From contig NZ_JZTW01000006.1 of assembly GCF_000962805.1 (NCBI RefSeq), positions 62,001 through 126,000 on the forward strand: a DNA stretch of 64,000 bases. The letters run 5' to 3'. Position 1 is the stretch's first letter, and each line of letters starts with the position of its first letter. The notes under the pieces are model-generated. The model saw nothing but the letters and a program-made list of their open reading frames with translations. It searched no databases and had not been told where the DNA came from. Both the position numbers and the translations under genes were made by a program. Source of the DNA: Pseudarthrobacter chlorophenolicus (lineage in GTDB: Bacteria > Actinomycetota > Actinomycetes > Actinomycetales > Micrococcaceae). Positions 46,400 to 54,836 of this stretch are shown here, piece by piece.

Positions 46400-49090
46400 A
46401 TGGACAACGCGGCAGGCAACCACCCTTCTCAGGGAATCATCCGGGCAGCGGAGCTGCATGACATTGTTGTCGCCCTGTCAGGGCCGGAACCGGCAGGCGT
46501 GCTGATCTCCGGCGCCGGCGGTTCTGGAATGACAACCCTGCTGGACGCCGCGGCCTCCGTGCTGGAGGGCACTTTCTCTGTAGTTGCGCGCACCGCGGCC
46601 AGTTCCTTCGCCGATGTTCCGTTCAGCATCGCCATGGCCCTGATTCCGGACCTGCCCGCGAAATCGAATGCCTCGCCCAGGTTCCTGGTGCAGGCCTCGC
46701 GCCAGGCGTTGCGCAGCGCCGGGCCCCCGGGGGTGCCCGTGCTGCTGGCCCTGGACAACATAGATTTCCTGGACGACCTTTCGCTTTGGCTCCTGAACAG
46801 GGTGGTGTCCGAACCGGACATCCGGCTCTTGGCAACCCACCGTTCCGACCGGCCGCTGCGCATGGAGCTGATGGAGTCGGTGGTGGCGCGGCAACTGTCC
46901 GTGGTCAACCTTTCAGAGCTTGGTCCGGAACGGATGCGGGATTTCCTGGCGTCCCGCCTCCAGGGCCGGCCTTCCGAGGGCTTGGTCCGGAATATCCAGG
47001 CGGCCTCCGCAGGCAACATGCTGGCCGCGAGGCTCCTCCTGGATGCGGCGGTGGCCGGCGGCGGTGTTGCATGCTCCGGCGGTGAATGGTCGATGACCCG
47101 CGACACGCGCGGGGGCACCCAGATCCAGGAGCTCGTGACGCGCCGGCTGGCCACGTATCCGCACCAGCAGCGGCAGCTGATCGATTTCCTTGCCGTCGGC
47201 GAGCCGCTATCCGTCGGCGTCGCCGAGGCGCTGGCAGGGAGCGTAGCCCTGGCGGAACTGCGGTCCGCTGGCGCGGTCCGAATTCAGGACGCCGGGCTGC
47301 CGGATCCCGCTGCCGCCACCGCAACCCTCAACCATGTCCTCGAAGCCGGTGCCGCCCTGCAGCAGTTGGCGCCGGACCGGCAGCGTGAACTGCGGCTAGC
47401 CCTCAGGGGCCAGATGCCGCATGGTGATGCCGGTTCGCTGTGGGACCTGTTCCGCCGCGTCGCCTTGGAGCAGGTAAGCGGCCTGCCCACGCCGGACGCC
47501 GACCTGCTGGCCGTCGCCATTGCCGCCAACGACCTGCATGACAGCCACCGGGCCCGGCACACCGCCGCAGGGGTGACGGCGCCGGAACTCAGGCTCCCGG
47601 CCGGCGTCGAACATGCAAGGGCGCTGTACCTCACGGGGGACATCTACGGCAGCGTCCAGTTGCTCAGGCGGTTGCTGGCAGCCTCGGACGGGGCGGACAA
47701 CAGGGAATTCCTGCGGGCGGTCTGGCTGCTGGTACGGGCGCTGCATCCCACGTCCCCGGACCCCAACGTCCTGCATGCCCTTGTTGACGATGCACGACGG
47801 CGGGTGGAAGCCGCCGTCGACGCGGAACCTTTTGGCGGGCAGGAGGCGCGGGACGAACTGGACGTCCTGCAGTTGTACCTTGATGCCCAGTCCGGCACCT
47901 GGCCCCGTGCCGGGGATGCCCTGTACCAACGGCTCAACCGGCAGCACACTATCGGAGCCGGGCTGGGTGGCGATCACCGGGCCGGCGGGGCTGGCGGGGA
48001 AACGGGTGGCCCGCCGCCGCTGCCCACAACCGAGGCGGGTGTGCTGCTCATGGCGCTGGTCTCCCAAGGGCTGGCTGTCGGCGGCCGGTTTGCCGAGGCA
48101 GTGGAACTGTCCACCGCCGCCCTGGAAGCCTTGGAATGCCTGCCCAGGTGCACTGTGGACTTCCACGCGGTGGTGCTGATCATCCACGGCTCCAACCTTA
48201 TTTGGCGTGGTCAATGGGGTGGCAAGGAAATGGTGTGCTCGGGGGCGCCGCGCCAGACCGTTGGCCGGCTCAGCTATTTTGAGGGGCCGGCGCACCTGTA
48301 CCGGGCCTTCGTCCTGGCCCGGCAGGGCAGCCTCGACCTGGCATGTGAGCATTTCCGGCAAGCGAAGGTGCGTTTCGATGAAGCAGACCCTGAAGGGCTG
48401 CTGCCGGTCACGTTGAGTGGACTTGCCGCGGCCGCGTGGCTGCTGGGAGACGTGGGCCAGGTCCGCCGCGCCCTGGCAGCCTACGACGCGAGACGGCAGT
48501 CCGGTGGCTACCTGGCTGCCCGGCTGGCGGACAGTTACTCGTCGGCGGCACGTTCGGTGGTGAGCGGAGCAGGCTCGTCCAACCGCAGGCTGCTGCAGTT
48601 GGCGGATACCGCCGGTAAACGGGGACACCGCGCCCTGGAGAACCTCAACCTGGGACTCGCGGCGCGGACGGGAGCACGCGGAGTGAGGTCCCAGGAGGTG
48701 GGAGTGGCGGACCTCATCTGGAGCGTGCCGCCGGCAATGCTGGGAGAGCCGCAGGACGACGTACCGGCGTCGCTTCCGGAGGTAGCCTTCCCCGGATACG
48801 ACGATCCTGACCAGGAGGATGCGCTGGGTGCCGGGGATGTGCCGGCGGCAGGGACCACTGCTGCACGCCACCACGCTGCCCTCCCGGACCTCGGCAAGCT
48901 ATCCAACAGGGAGAGGGAAGTTGCCGGGCTGATTGCTTCCGGGTTGAGCAGCGCGGAGGCGGCGGTCCGCCTGGGGATCTCCGTGAATACAGTCAACGCG
49001 CACCTGCAGCGGACCTACGGGAAACTCGGGGTTTCCAGCCGGCAGGAACTTTCCGAGGTGTGGAACCACGGAGAGGATTATCCGGAGTAG
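46400..49090 (+). CDS. LAL-type LuxR transcriptional regulator 3, Walker A lysine replaced
   Basis: The 896-residue protein has the same layout as LAL 1 and LAL 2: an N-terminal NTPase-like domain, a helical middle and a C-terminal LuxR HTH (LSNREREVAGLIASGLSSAEAAVRLGIS, NTVNAHLQRTYGKLGV). The P-loop reads GAGGSGMTTL, with Met44 where the ATP-binding Lys is expected, while the Walker B region VLLALDNIDFLDD looks intact. ATP hydrolysis may be lost or altered. The HTH recognition segment (SVNTVNAHLQ) differs from that of LAL 1/2. It closes the polysaccharide locus and is transcribed alone from a promoter carrying the shared box. Confidence 0.87.
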   Translation: MDNAAGNHPSQGIIRAAELHDIVVALSGPEPAGVLISGAGGSGMTTLLDAAASVLEGTFSVVARTAASSFADVPFSIAMALIPDLPAKSNASPRFLVQASRQALRSAGPPGVPVLLALDNIDFLDDLSLWLLNRVVSEPDIRLLATHRSDRPLRMELMESVVARQLSVVNLSELGPERMRDFLASRLQGRPSEGLVRNIQAASAGNMLAARLLLDAAVAGGGVACSGGEWSMTRDTRGGTQIQELVTRRLATYPHQQRQLIDFLAVGEPLSVGVAEALAGSVALAELRSAGAVRIQDAGLPDPAAATATLNHVLEAGAALQQLAPDRQRELRLALRGQMPHGDAGSLWDLFRRVALEQVSGLPTPDADLLAVAIAANDLHDSHRARHTAAGVTAPELRLPAGVEHARALYLTGDIYGSVQLLRRLLAASDGADNREFLRAVWLLVRALHPTSPDPNVLHALVDDARRRVEAAVDAEPFGGQEARDELDVLQLYLDAQSGTWPRAGDALYQRLNRQHTIGAGLGGDHRAGGAGGETGGPPPLPTTEAGVLLMALVSQGLAVGGRFAEAVELSTAALEALECLPRCTVDFHAVVLIIHGSNLIWRGQWGGKEMVCSGAPRQTVGRLSYFEGPAHLYRAFVLARQGSLDLACEHFRQAKVRFDEADPEGLLPVTLSGLAAAAWLLGDVGQVRRALAAYDARRQSGGYLAARLADSYSSAARSVVSGAGSSNRRLLQLADTAGKRGHRALENLNLGLAARTGARGVRSQEVGVADLIWSVPPAMLGEPQDDVPASLPEVAFPGYDDPDQEDALGAGDVPAAGTTAARHHAALPDLGKLSNREREVAGLIASGLSSAEAAVRLGISVNTVNAHLQRTYGKLGVSSRQELSEVWNHGEDYPE

Positions 49091-49130
49091 CTCGGTTGGC
49101 CGGGTTGCACCAGCTTAGGCCCCCACAAAA

Positions 49131-49171
49131 GGGCCCCGCCGGGGCTGCGGTGCAGCTCTCCGGCCGGGCCC
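49131..49171. terminator. GC-rich hairpin after LAL 3
   Basis: GGGCCCCGCCGG (49131-49142) pairs with CCGGCCGGGCCC (49160-49171) with one mismatch. It is 40 nt after the LAL 3 stop and also downstream of the small minus-strand frame. Confidence 0.5.
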
Positions 49172-49192
49172 CGGTGGTGCCGGGCGTCCCCG

Positions 49193-49330
49193 CTACAGCG
49201 GCAGGGACGTCATGAGTACCGAAATCGACACGAGGCAAAGGACGCACCAGACGAAGGCCAACTGCCACATCTTGGCCTGGCCCTTCCGGTGGCTTCCATG
49301 CCACACCCGCTCCATTTCCTGAGCATCCAT
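49193..49330 (-). CDS. Possible 45-residue membrane peptide
   Basis: I do not recognise it. The frame reads MDAQEMERVWHGSHRKGQ, then one hydrophobic helix (MWQLAFVWCVLCLVSISVLM) and a TSLPL end, a plausible single-pass small protein. The start could also be ATG 49312, preceded by CAGGAA. It is convergent with LAL 3 and divergent from LysR. Support is limited to the basic-then-hydrophobic pattern. Confidence 0.35.
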   Translation of the reverse strand: MDAQEMERVWHGSHRKGQAKMWQLAFVWCVLCLVSISVLMTSLPL

Positions 49331-49511
49331 GCAGCAATTTTCGGCCCGGCAGTGCGGCTGCGAAAGGGTGGCCGCCACCCTTCTGCGGGTTGGGGGCACT
49401 CCATAGGCAAGGCAGGCTACTTACGCATCCGGGCCGCGCGGAAGGTCGTCCTGGAGTTGGCTGCGGAGGCGTTCGGTCTTTGCGGATGCGGGGCGCGGAT
49501 AACCTGTGGAT

Positions 49512-50489
49512 ATGAAAAACCTGGACCTGAACCTGCTGCCCCCTTTGCAGGTCCTGCTGGAGCTCAAGAACATCTCCCGGGCAGCCGAACGGCTCCAGCT
49601 CAGCCAGCCGGCCACCAGCGCCGCGATGGCGAGGCTCCGGCGGCATTTCGACGACGAACTCCTCGTCCGCAACGGCCGCACCTATGACCTCACGCCCTTT
49701 GCGCAATCCCTGGTCCCGCTGGTGGATGAAGCCCTGTTGCACATCCAGCGGGCAACCCGGGTGCGGTCAGGGTTCGACCCCGGCACCAGCGAGCGGGAGT
49801 TCATCATCGCCGCCTCGGACTATGCTGCCGCACTGATTGTTGGCCCCTTGCGGGGGATCCTCCGTGATGAGGCGCCCGAAGTATCAGTGGATTTCATGCC
49901 CACCTCCAAGTCCGGGATCCAGGGCCAGCTGGCCGACTACTCCAGGATCGACCTCCTGGTAGGGCCCACCGGGTACCAGATGCAAGGTGCCAGCAGACAG
50001 CTTTTCCGGGACAGCTTCGTCGTGGTCGCGGACGCCGCTAGTTCCCTGCTTCAGCAACCCCGGCTCACGCTGGAAGACCTGGTCACGGTGCCGCACGCCG
50101 TGGGGTATTTCGGCGAGGGCGTCAGCACACCTGCGGACAAGCTCTTCGAGTCGCTGGGCCTCCAGCGCCGGGTGGCCGCCGTGGTGGCAGGGTTCCTGTC
50201 CCTGCCCCTCCTGGTGGAGGGGACGGATCTTGTGGCTCTTGTCCCGCGGATGCTGGCGGCGAGGGCCGCGCGCGGCGCCCCCATCGCAGTCCTGGAACTT
50301 GCTGAGGATACTGAGGCGTCCCTGGTGGAGGCCATGTACTGGCATCCGTCACAGACGGAGGACCCGGCAAGCGTTTGGCTGCGGTCCGTGGTTCAGCGTT
50401 CATGCGGGCGGCTGCAAGAACTCTTCCCGGTTCAGGCCCACCCGGTGGTGATTGAAGCCGCTGTCGGGCCGCAGCAAGCGCCGTTGTGA
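49512..50489 (+). CDS. LysR-family regulator next to the aromatic catabolic operon
   Basis: The 325-residue protein has a LysR HTH at residues 1-60 (NLDLNLLPPLQVLLELKNISRAAERLQLSQPATSAAMARLR) and a NodD/LinR-like effector domain (REFIIAASDYAAALIVGPL). GTG 49506 is an alternative start. It is convergent with the catabolic operon (39-nt gap), so it is not in the usual divergent position, but it is the only regulator close to that operon. An aromatic or cleavage-product effector is inferred. Confidence 0.88.
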   Translation: MKNLDLNLLPPLQVLLELKNISRAAERLQLSQPATSAAMARLRRHFDDELLVRNGRTYDLTPFAQSLVPLVDEALLHIQRATRVRSGFDPGTSEREFIIAASDYAAALIVGPLRGILRDEAPEVSVDFMPTSKSGIQGQLADYSRIDLLVGPTGYQMQGASRQLFRDSFVVVADAASSLLQQPRLTLEDLVTVPHAVGYFGEGVSTPADKLFESLGLQRRVAAVVAGFLSLPLLVEGTDLVALVPRMLAARAARGAPIAVLELAEDTEASLVEAMYWHPSQTEDPASVWLRSVVQRSCGRLQELFPVQAHPVVIEAAVGPQQAPL

Positions 50490-50490
50490 G

Positions 50491-50524
50491 CCTCCATAAG
50501 GCCGCATGCGGCTGCCTGCGGAGG
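50491..50524. terminator. Hairpin between convergent LysR and catabolic operon
   Basis: The palindrome GCCGCATGCGGC (50501-50512) is flanked by CCTCC and GGAGG, which can extend the stem. It lies in the 39-nt convergent gap. Confidence 0.5.
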
Positions 50525-50528
50525 TTCG

Positions 50529-51524
50529 TCAGGTAGCCGGAACCTCTGCGGCGACCCGGTTCCGGGGGCGGGTCCGGGCGGGGACCCGGGTCAGGGCCTC
50601 ACGCCGGGTGCCCACGGTGTTTTCGATGGTTCCGATGCCTTCGACGCTCATGCGCACCACGTCGCCGGTTTTCAGCGGCGGGGGAGTCTGGGCGCCGTTC
50701 CGGCCCCAGAGTTCGGCGAGGCAGCCGCTGCCACACGTGCCGGAGCCGAGCACATCGCCGGGCCGGACCACAGAGTCCTGCGACGCGTAGGCCACCAGTT
50801 CGGCGAACGGCCAGCCCATGTTGGAGAGCAGGTCCTGGCCGATCTGTTCGCCGTTCACCTCGACGGACATGGAGATGGGCAGGAACCCTTCGGCATCGTG
50901 CCGGTCCTCGAACTCGTCCGCGGTGACGATCCATGGGCCCAGGGTGTTGGCGAAGTCCTTGCCCTTGCACGGTCCCAGGCTGACCTTCATCTCGCGCCGC
51001 TGCAGGTCCCGGGCGGACCAGTCGTTGAGGACGGTGTAGCCGAAGATATGCCGGTGCGCCGCCTCCGCGTCCAGGTTCCGGCCGTCGCTGCCGGGAACGC
51101 GCCCGACGACGGCTGCCACCTCAGTCTCAAAGTCCAGGTCCACGCACCCGTCCGGGATCCCAATCACCTCGCCCGTGCCGGTCACGGTGTGCGGGTTGGT
51201 GAAGTAGAACGTGGGCGCCTCGTACCATTCGGGCACCACGCCGGCAACGCCGTCGATGGACTTCCGGACGCCCTCAACGTGTTCCTCGAAGGCGACGAAG
51301 TCGCGGATGGTGGCGGGCACCAGCGGGGCGAGCAGCTGCACGTCCGCCAGTGGGACCACCGGGACCGAACCAATGGTCCGCCGGGCCACGGCCAGCGTCT
51401 CCTCGAGGCCGGCGTCCAGCAGGGATTGCACGTCCTGTCCCGCCGGCAGCGCGTGGCAGGCGCCGCCGCTGACAAAGCCGGACTGCGTCCCGCCGTCGTG
51501 GTTCCATCTGGCGATCTTGACCAT
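50529..51524 (-). CDS. Fumarylacetoacetate-hydrolase-family protein
   Basis: The 331-residue protein has the FAH fold with DFVAFEEHVEGV, the metal-ligand acidic motif DLDFETEVAAVVG, FGYTVLNDWSARDLQ and the late GSGTCGSGCLAEL, the pattern of fumarylacetoacetase-type C-C hydrolases. It probably cleaves or hydrates an acyl-pyruvate-like ring-cleavage product. I chose ATG 51524 (MVKIARWNHDGG); the frame stays open upstream to 51809 with no family similarity. It is the last gene of the six-gene operon that starts at 56818. Confidence 0.87.
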   Translation of the reverse strand: MVKIARWNHDGGTQSGFVSGGACHALPAGQDVQSLLDAGLEETLAVARRTIGSVPVVPLADVQLLAPLVPATIRDFVAFEEHVEGVRKSIDGVAGVVPEWYEAPTFYFTNPHTVTGTGEVIGIPDGCVDLDFETEVAAVVGRVPGSDGRNLDAEAAHRHIFGYTVLNDWSARDLQRREMKVSLGPCKGKDFANTLGPWIVTADEFEDRHDAEGFLPISMSVEVNGEQIGQDLLSNMGWPFAELVAYASQDSVVRPGDVLGSGTCGSGCLAELWGRNGAQTPPPLKTGDVVRMSVEGIGTIENTVGTRREALTRVPARTRPRNRVAAEVPAT

Positions 51525-51535
51525 GAATCTGTTCC

Positions 51536-52612
51536 TTAGGCTGGGTGGCTGACGGTACGGGTTGACGCCGGGGTGATGCCGAGGGCGGCGGCGTTCCCGG
51601 CGAGGACCTTCGTTTCGGCTGCGGAGGGAAGCTGTGCCTGGTTTACCTCCGTCACTGGCTGGTCTGAGCCCATGTCGAACGGGTAGTCGGAGCCGAGCAG
51701 CACCTGACCCGGGCCAGCGGCGGCTACGAGCGCCCGCAGCTCGGCCGCGCTGTGCACCAGCGAGTCGAAGTAGAGCTTCTTCAGGTAGGACGACGGCGGC
51801 TCGGCGCACCCGTGTGCCTCGGGCCGGACCCGCCAGGCGTGGTCGGAGCGGCCCAGGGTGGTGGGCAGGTAGCCGCCGCCGTGGGCAGCCAGGACCTTGA
51901 GTCCAGGGTGGCGGTCCAGGACGCCGCTGAAGACCAGGTGGGACAGGGCCACGGCGTTTTCGGCGGGCTGGGAGACGGTGTTGGCCAGGTAGAACCGGTC
52001 CAGCCGCTCATCGAGGGAGCAGCCGAACGGGTGCAGGAACACCAGTGCGCCCAGCTCCGCGGCGCGGGACCAGAACGGTTCGAGGCGCGGGTCGCTCAGC
52101 TCAACGGTGGTGCGGTCCGCGGCGGGTGTGGCGGCGAAAGAACCGATTTCGACGCCAAGCAGCCCGCACTCCAGTACCGCGTGTTCCAGGGAATCCACCA
52201 TGAGGTGCGGGTGCTGCAGCGGAACCAGGCCCAGCCCGTTGAGCCGTTCCGGGGCGCGCTCCACGAACTCCCGCACCGCCTGGTTCGCGGCCCGCGCGAG
52301 CTGCAGCGAGAGTTCCTCGCCGGCGAAGTAGTAGAAGTGCGATGGCGACGGCGAGACCAGTTGCACGTCCACGCCCTGGGCATCCATATCGGCAAGCCGG
52401 CGGTCCAGGTCCGTCAGCTGCGGCCACCGCTCCTTGATCATCTTTCCTGACGCGGCCATGGATTCGGGCCCGTTGCGCCGCACCTCCAGCGCCTGCTGCG
52501 CGCCGAAACCCTGGGGATCAGCCTCGGCCACCAGCTGCTGCAGGGCCGGAAGCAGGATGTGCGCGTGGACGTCGATGACAGGTGCCGGCGCGTCCGGGGA
52601 AAGGTTGCTCAT
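51536..52612 (-). CDS. Amidohydrolase-family decarboxylase (ACMSD-like)
   Basis: The 358-residue TIM-barrel protein has zinc-ligand motifs VIDVHAHIL, FLHPFG, AAHGGGYLP and LLGSDYPFD, as in 2-amino-3-carboxymuconate-6-semialdehyde decarboxylases and gamma-resorcylate decarboxylases. It would remove CO2 from a carboxylated ring or ring-cleavage product. The start at 52612 overlaps the monooxygenase stop by 4 nt. The frame is open upstream, but family similarity starts here. Substrate unknown. Confidence 0.87.
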   Translation of the reverse strand: MSNLSPDAPAPVIDVHAHILLPALQQLVAEADPQGFGAQQALEVRRNGPESMAASGKMIKERWPQLTDLDRRLADMDAQGVDVQLVSPSPSHFYYFAGEELSLQLARAANQAVREFVERAPERLNGLGLVPLQHPHLMVDSLEHAVLECGLLGVEIGSFAATPAADRTTVELSDPRLEPFWSRAAELGALVFLHPFGCSLDERLDRFYLANTVSQPAENAVALSHLVFSGVLDRHPGLKVLAAHGGGYLPTTLGRSDHAWRVRPEAHGCAEPPSSYLKKLYFDSLVHSAAELRALVAAAGPGQVLLGSDYPFDMGSDQPVTEVNQAQLPSAAETKVLAGNAAALGITPASTRTVSHPA

Positions 52613-53733
52613 GCGGTTTCCTTCAACATGGTGGAAAGTGAGTTCATCAGGCCGGGAACATCGGCGTCGCGGACGCCGTCGAGCATCCACTGGCCCAGCT
52701 GGACCGAGGCGTTGACCACAGCCGTGGCCCGGTCCAGGCGGCGGTCGGTGAACTCCTTGAACAGGGTTTCGGTGACGTGGTCGGCGTTGATCAGCAGTTC
52801 GGCCAGGACGACGGCGTCCTCCAGAGCCATGGCAGCGCCCTGGGCCACTGTGGGCGGGCAGCTGTGCGCGGCGTCGCCGATGATGACGGTGCGGCCGCGG
52901 TTCCACGGACCGTCGACGAGGTGGGTGGTGAACCACGTGTAGTTGATGCGGGCGCTGTGGTCCAGGTTGTCGCGGATCTCATTCCACGGTCCGCCGTAGG
53001 CCGCGGCGAGTTCGGCCATGATGCGGGGGCCGTCCTCATGTTTGCGCTCCTGCGCCTTTTCCACCAGGTAGGCGTAGATGGTGTCCGGGCCCGTGGGGCA
53101 GTAGCCGGCGATGAAGCAGGGGCCGCCATAGGTGAGGTCGGTGCGGACCACTTCTACGGGCCGCTCCACGAAAGCGCGCCAGATGCCCATGCCGGTGGGC
53201 CTGGGTTCGACGTCGATGCCGATCGCCTTGCGGACGGCGGAGTGCAGCCCGTCAGCGCCGATCAGGAGGTCGTAGCTGGCGGCCGTGCCATCGGCCGTGC
53301 TTACGGTGACGGACCCGCCGTCGTCCGTTATCTCCGTGACGCTCTTGCCGTAGCTGATGCGTGCGCCCGCCTGCTCGGCGCGCTCGCGGAGGATGGCGGT
53401 GAGGTCTGGCCGGTACATGCCCATGGTGGCCGGGAGGTCTTCGCCGCCGGTACGGATATCCTCCAGGACTGCCAGGACGGTGCCGTTGGGGTCCGGGGCG
53501 CGCAGGCCCAAGGTGCTGAACCCATAGCCTTTGGCCTCCACCTGGTCCCAGACGCCGAGCTGCCGGAGGACCCGGAGGGCGTTTCCCTGCAGGGTGATTC
53601 CGGACCCGAGGGGCTGCGGGCTGTGTGCCTTTTCCAGGATCTCCACCCGGATCCCTGCATCGGCCAGGAGGATGGCAGCGGCCAGCCCGGCGGCGCCCGC
53701 CCCAACGATTCCGACGTTCTCGACTGCTGCCAT
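52609..53733 (-). CDS. FAD-dependent aromatic-ring monooxygenase
   Basis: The 374-residue protein has the FAD motifs of the salicylate/3-hydroxybenzoate hydroxylase class: GIVGAGAAGLAAAILLADAG, the DG motif LLIGADGLHSAVR and the GD motif TVIIGDAAHSCPPTVAQGAAMALEDA. It hydroxylates an aromatic ring with O2 and NAD(P)H, probably making the diol substrate for the dioxygenase at 55799. ATG 53733 follows GGAG at 6 nt, which decides the start over upstream in-frame codons to 53925. Confidence 0.9.
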   Translation of the reverse strand: MAAVENVGIVGAGAAGLAAAILLADAGIRVEILEKAHSPQPLGSGITLQGNALRVLRQLGVWDQVEAKGYGFSTLGLRAPDPNGTVLAVLEDIRTGGEDLPATMGMYRPDLTAILRERAEQAGARISYGKSVTEITDDGGSVTVSTADGTAASYDLLIGADGLHSAVRKAIGIDVEPRPTGMGIWRAFVERPVEVVRTDLTYGGPCFIAGYCPTGPDTIYAYLVEKAQERKHEDGPRIMAELAAAYGGPWNEIRDNLDHSARINYTWFTTHLVDGPWNRGRTVIIGDAAHSCPPTVAQGAAMALEDAVVLAELLINADHVTETLFKEFTDRRLDRATAVVNASVQLGQWMLDGVRDADVPGLMNSLSTMLKETA

Positions 53734-53798
53734 CGCTGACTCCTTTGTTCTGACGGCGTTACTGGTGATTGTTCTGAGTGGAGCTGACCACGTGCGGC

Positions 53799-54836
53799 TT
53801 ACCGCAGGGCGATCGGGTTGACGGGTGAGCCGACGGCGCCAGTGATGGGCAGCGGGGCTGCGGTCAGCAGGAAGTCGTACCTGCCGTCCGCCGCGCATGC
53901 CTCGGCCAGCGCGTCCGGGTCCCACATTTCGCCGAGGAACAGTCCCAGGTTGGGGATGGCGATCTGGTGGAGGGGCTGGAACGCGGCGTCGAACTCGTTG
54001 GGGCGGACCTCGAAGCCCCAGGTGTCGGTGGCGATCCCGGCGATTTCACTGCGGTGCAGCCAGGGGGCGGTGCTGAAGGACAGCCCGGGGGCGGACCCGC
54101 CGGCATAGTCGCCCCAGCCGTCACGCCGGACGCGGGTGTACTGTCCGGTGCGGATCACCACGATGTCACCGCGGCGCACCTCGGAGCTGGGGCCTTGCAG
54201 TTCGATGGTCCGCTGGAGGTGTTCGGGGGTGATGGCGAAGCCGTCCGGCAGCTCGCCGTCGTTCCGTCCCAGCTCCGGGCCCAGGGCGCGGCCGACGTCG
54301 AGCAGCACACCGCGGGTGGCGATCTTCGCGGCGGCGGTTTCGATGCCGGTGACCAGGTCACCTTCGGACGTGACGACGTCACCGGCGGCGCGGCCGTTCC
54401 AGGCCTTGCCCTGGTCGAAGATGTGGCCCAGGCCGTCCCACTGGGTGGAACACTGAAGCGGCATGGCGATGACGTCGTCAGCGCCGCCGAAGCCGTGGGG
54501 GAAACCCTGGTTGCCGCGCTCGGCGTCCACTCCGGTGTCCGTCATGGTGTGCACGGGGTTGGTGCGGCGCCGCCAGCCCTTCTGCGGGCCGTTGGTATCG
54601 AACGGCTGGGACAGCGAGAACGCCTCACCGGTGGTGACCAGCGCCGCGGCTTCGACACGTTTGGCGGCGCCAATGAAGTTCAGGGTGCCCAGCACATCAT
54701 CGTCCCCCCAGCGGCCCCAGTTGTTGTGGGCGGCGGCCATGGCCCGGATGCTGCCCAGCGGATCGTCACGCCGGACCACCGGGGAATCAGGAGCTGATTC
54801 CCCGGTGCCGGTGGTGGCTGTGTCCTGAGCGGTCAC
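53799..54836 (-). CDS. Cyclase-family (kynurenine-formamidase-like) metal hydrolase
   Basis: The 345-residue protein matches the cyclase family: RWGDDDVLGTLNFI, then PLQCSTQWDGLGHIFD, which replaces the usual HxGTHxD metal motif with the QWDGLGH variant, and DIVVIRTGQYTRV. Members hydrolyse amides or lactone-like products. In this operon it may open or hydrolyse a ring-cleavage intermediate. It starts in a 4-nt overlap with the FAH gene upstream and is 65 nt before the monooxygenase. Role inferred. Confidence 0.82.
   Translation of the reverse strand: MTAQDTATTGTGESAPDSPVVRRDDPLGSIRAMAAAHNNWGRWGDDDVLGTLNFIGAAKRVEAAALVTTGEAFSLSQPFDTNGPQKGWRRRTNPVHTMTDTGVDAERGNQGFPHGFGGADDVIAMPLQCSTQWDGLGHIFDQGKAWNGRAAGDVVTSEGDLVTGIETAAAKIATRGVLLDVGRALGPELGRNDGELPDGFAITPEHLQRTIELQGPSSEVRRGDIVVIRTGQYTRVRRDGWGDYAGGSAPGLSFSTAPWLHRSEIAGIATDTWGFEVRPNEFDAAFQPLHQIAIPNLGLFLGEMWDPDALAEACAADGRYDFLLTAAPLPITGAVGSPVNPIALR

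Larger units (their letters stand above)
49091..49511. other. Gap between LAL 3 and the LysR gene
   Basis: It contains a GC hairpin at 49131-49171 and a possible 45-codon gene on the minus strand (49193-49330). Otherwise nothing is evident. Confidence 0.5.
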
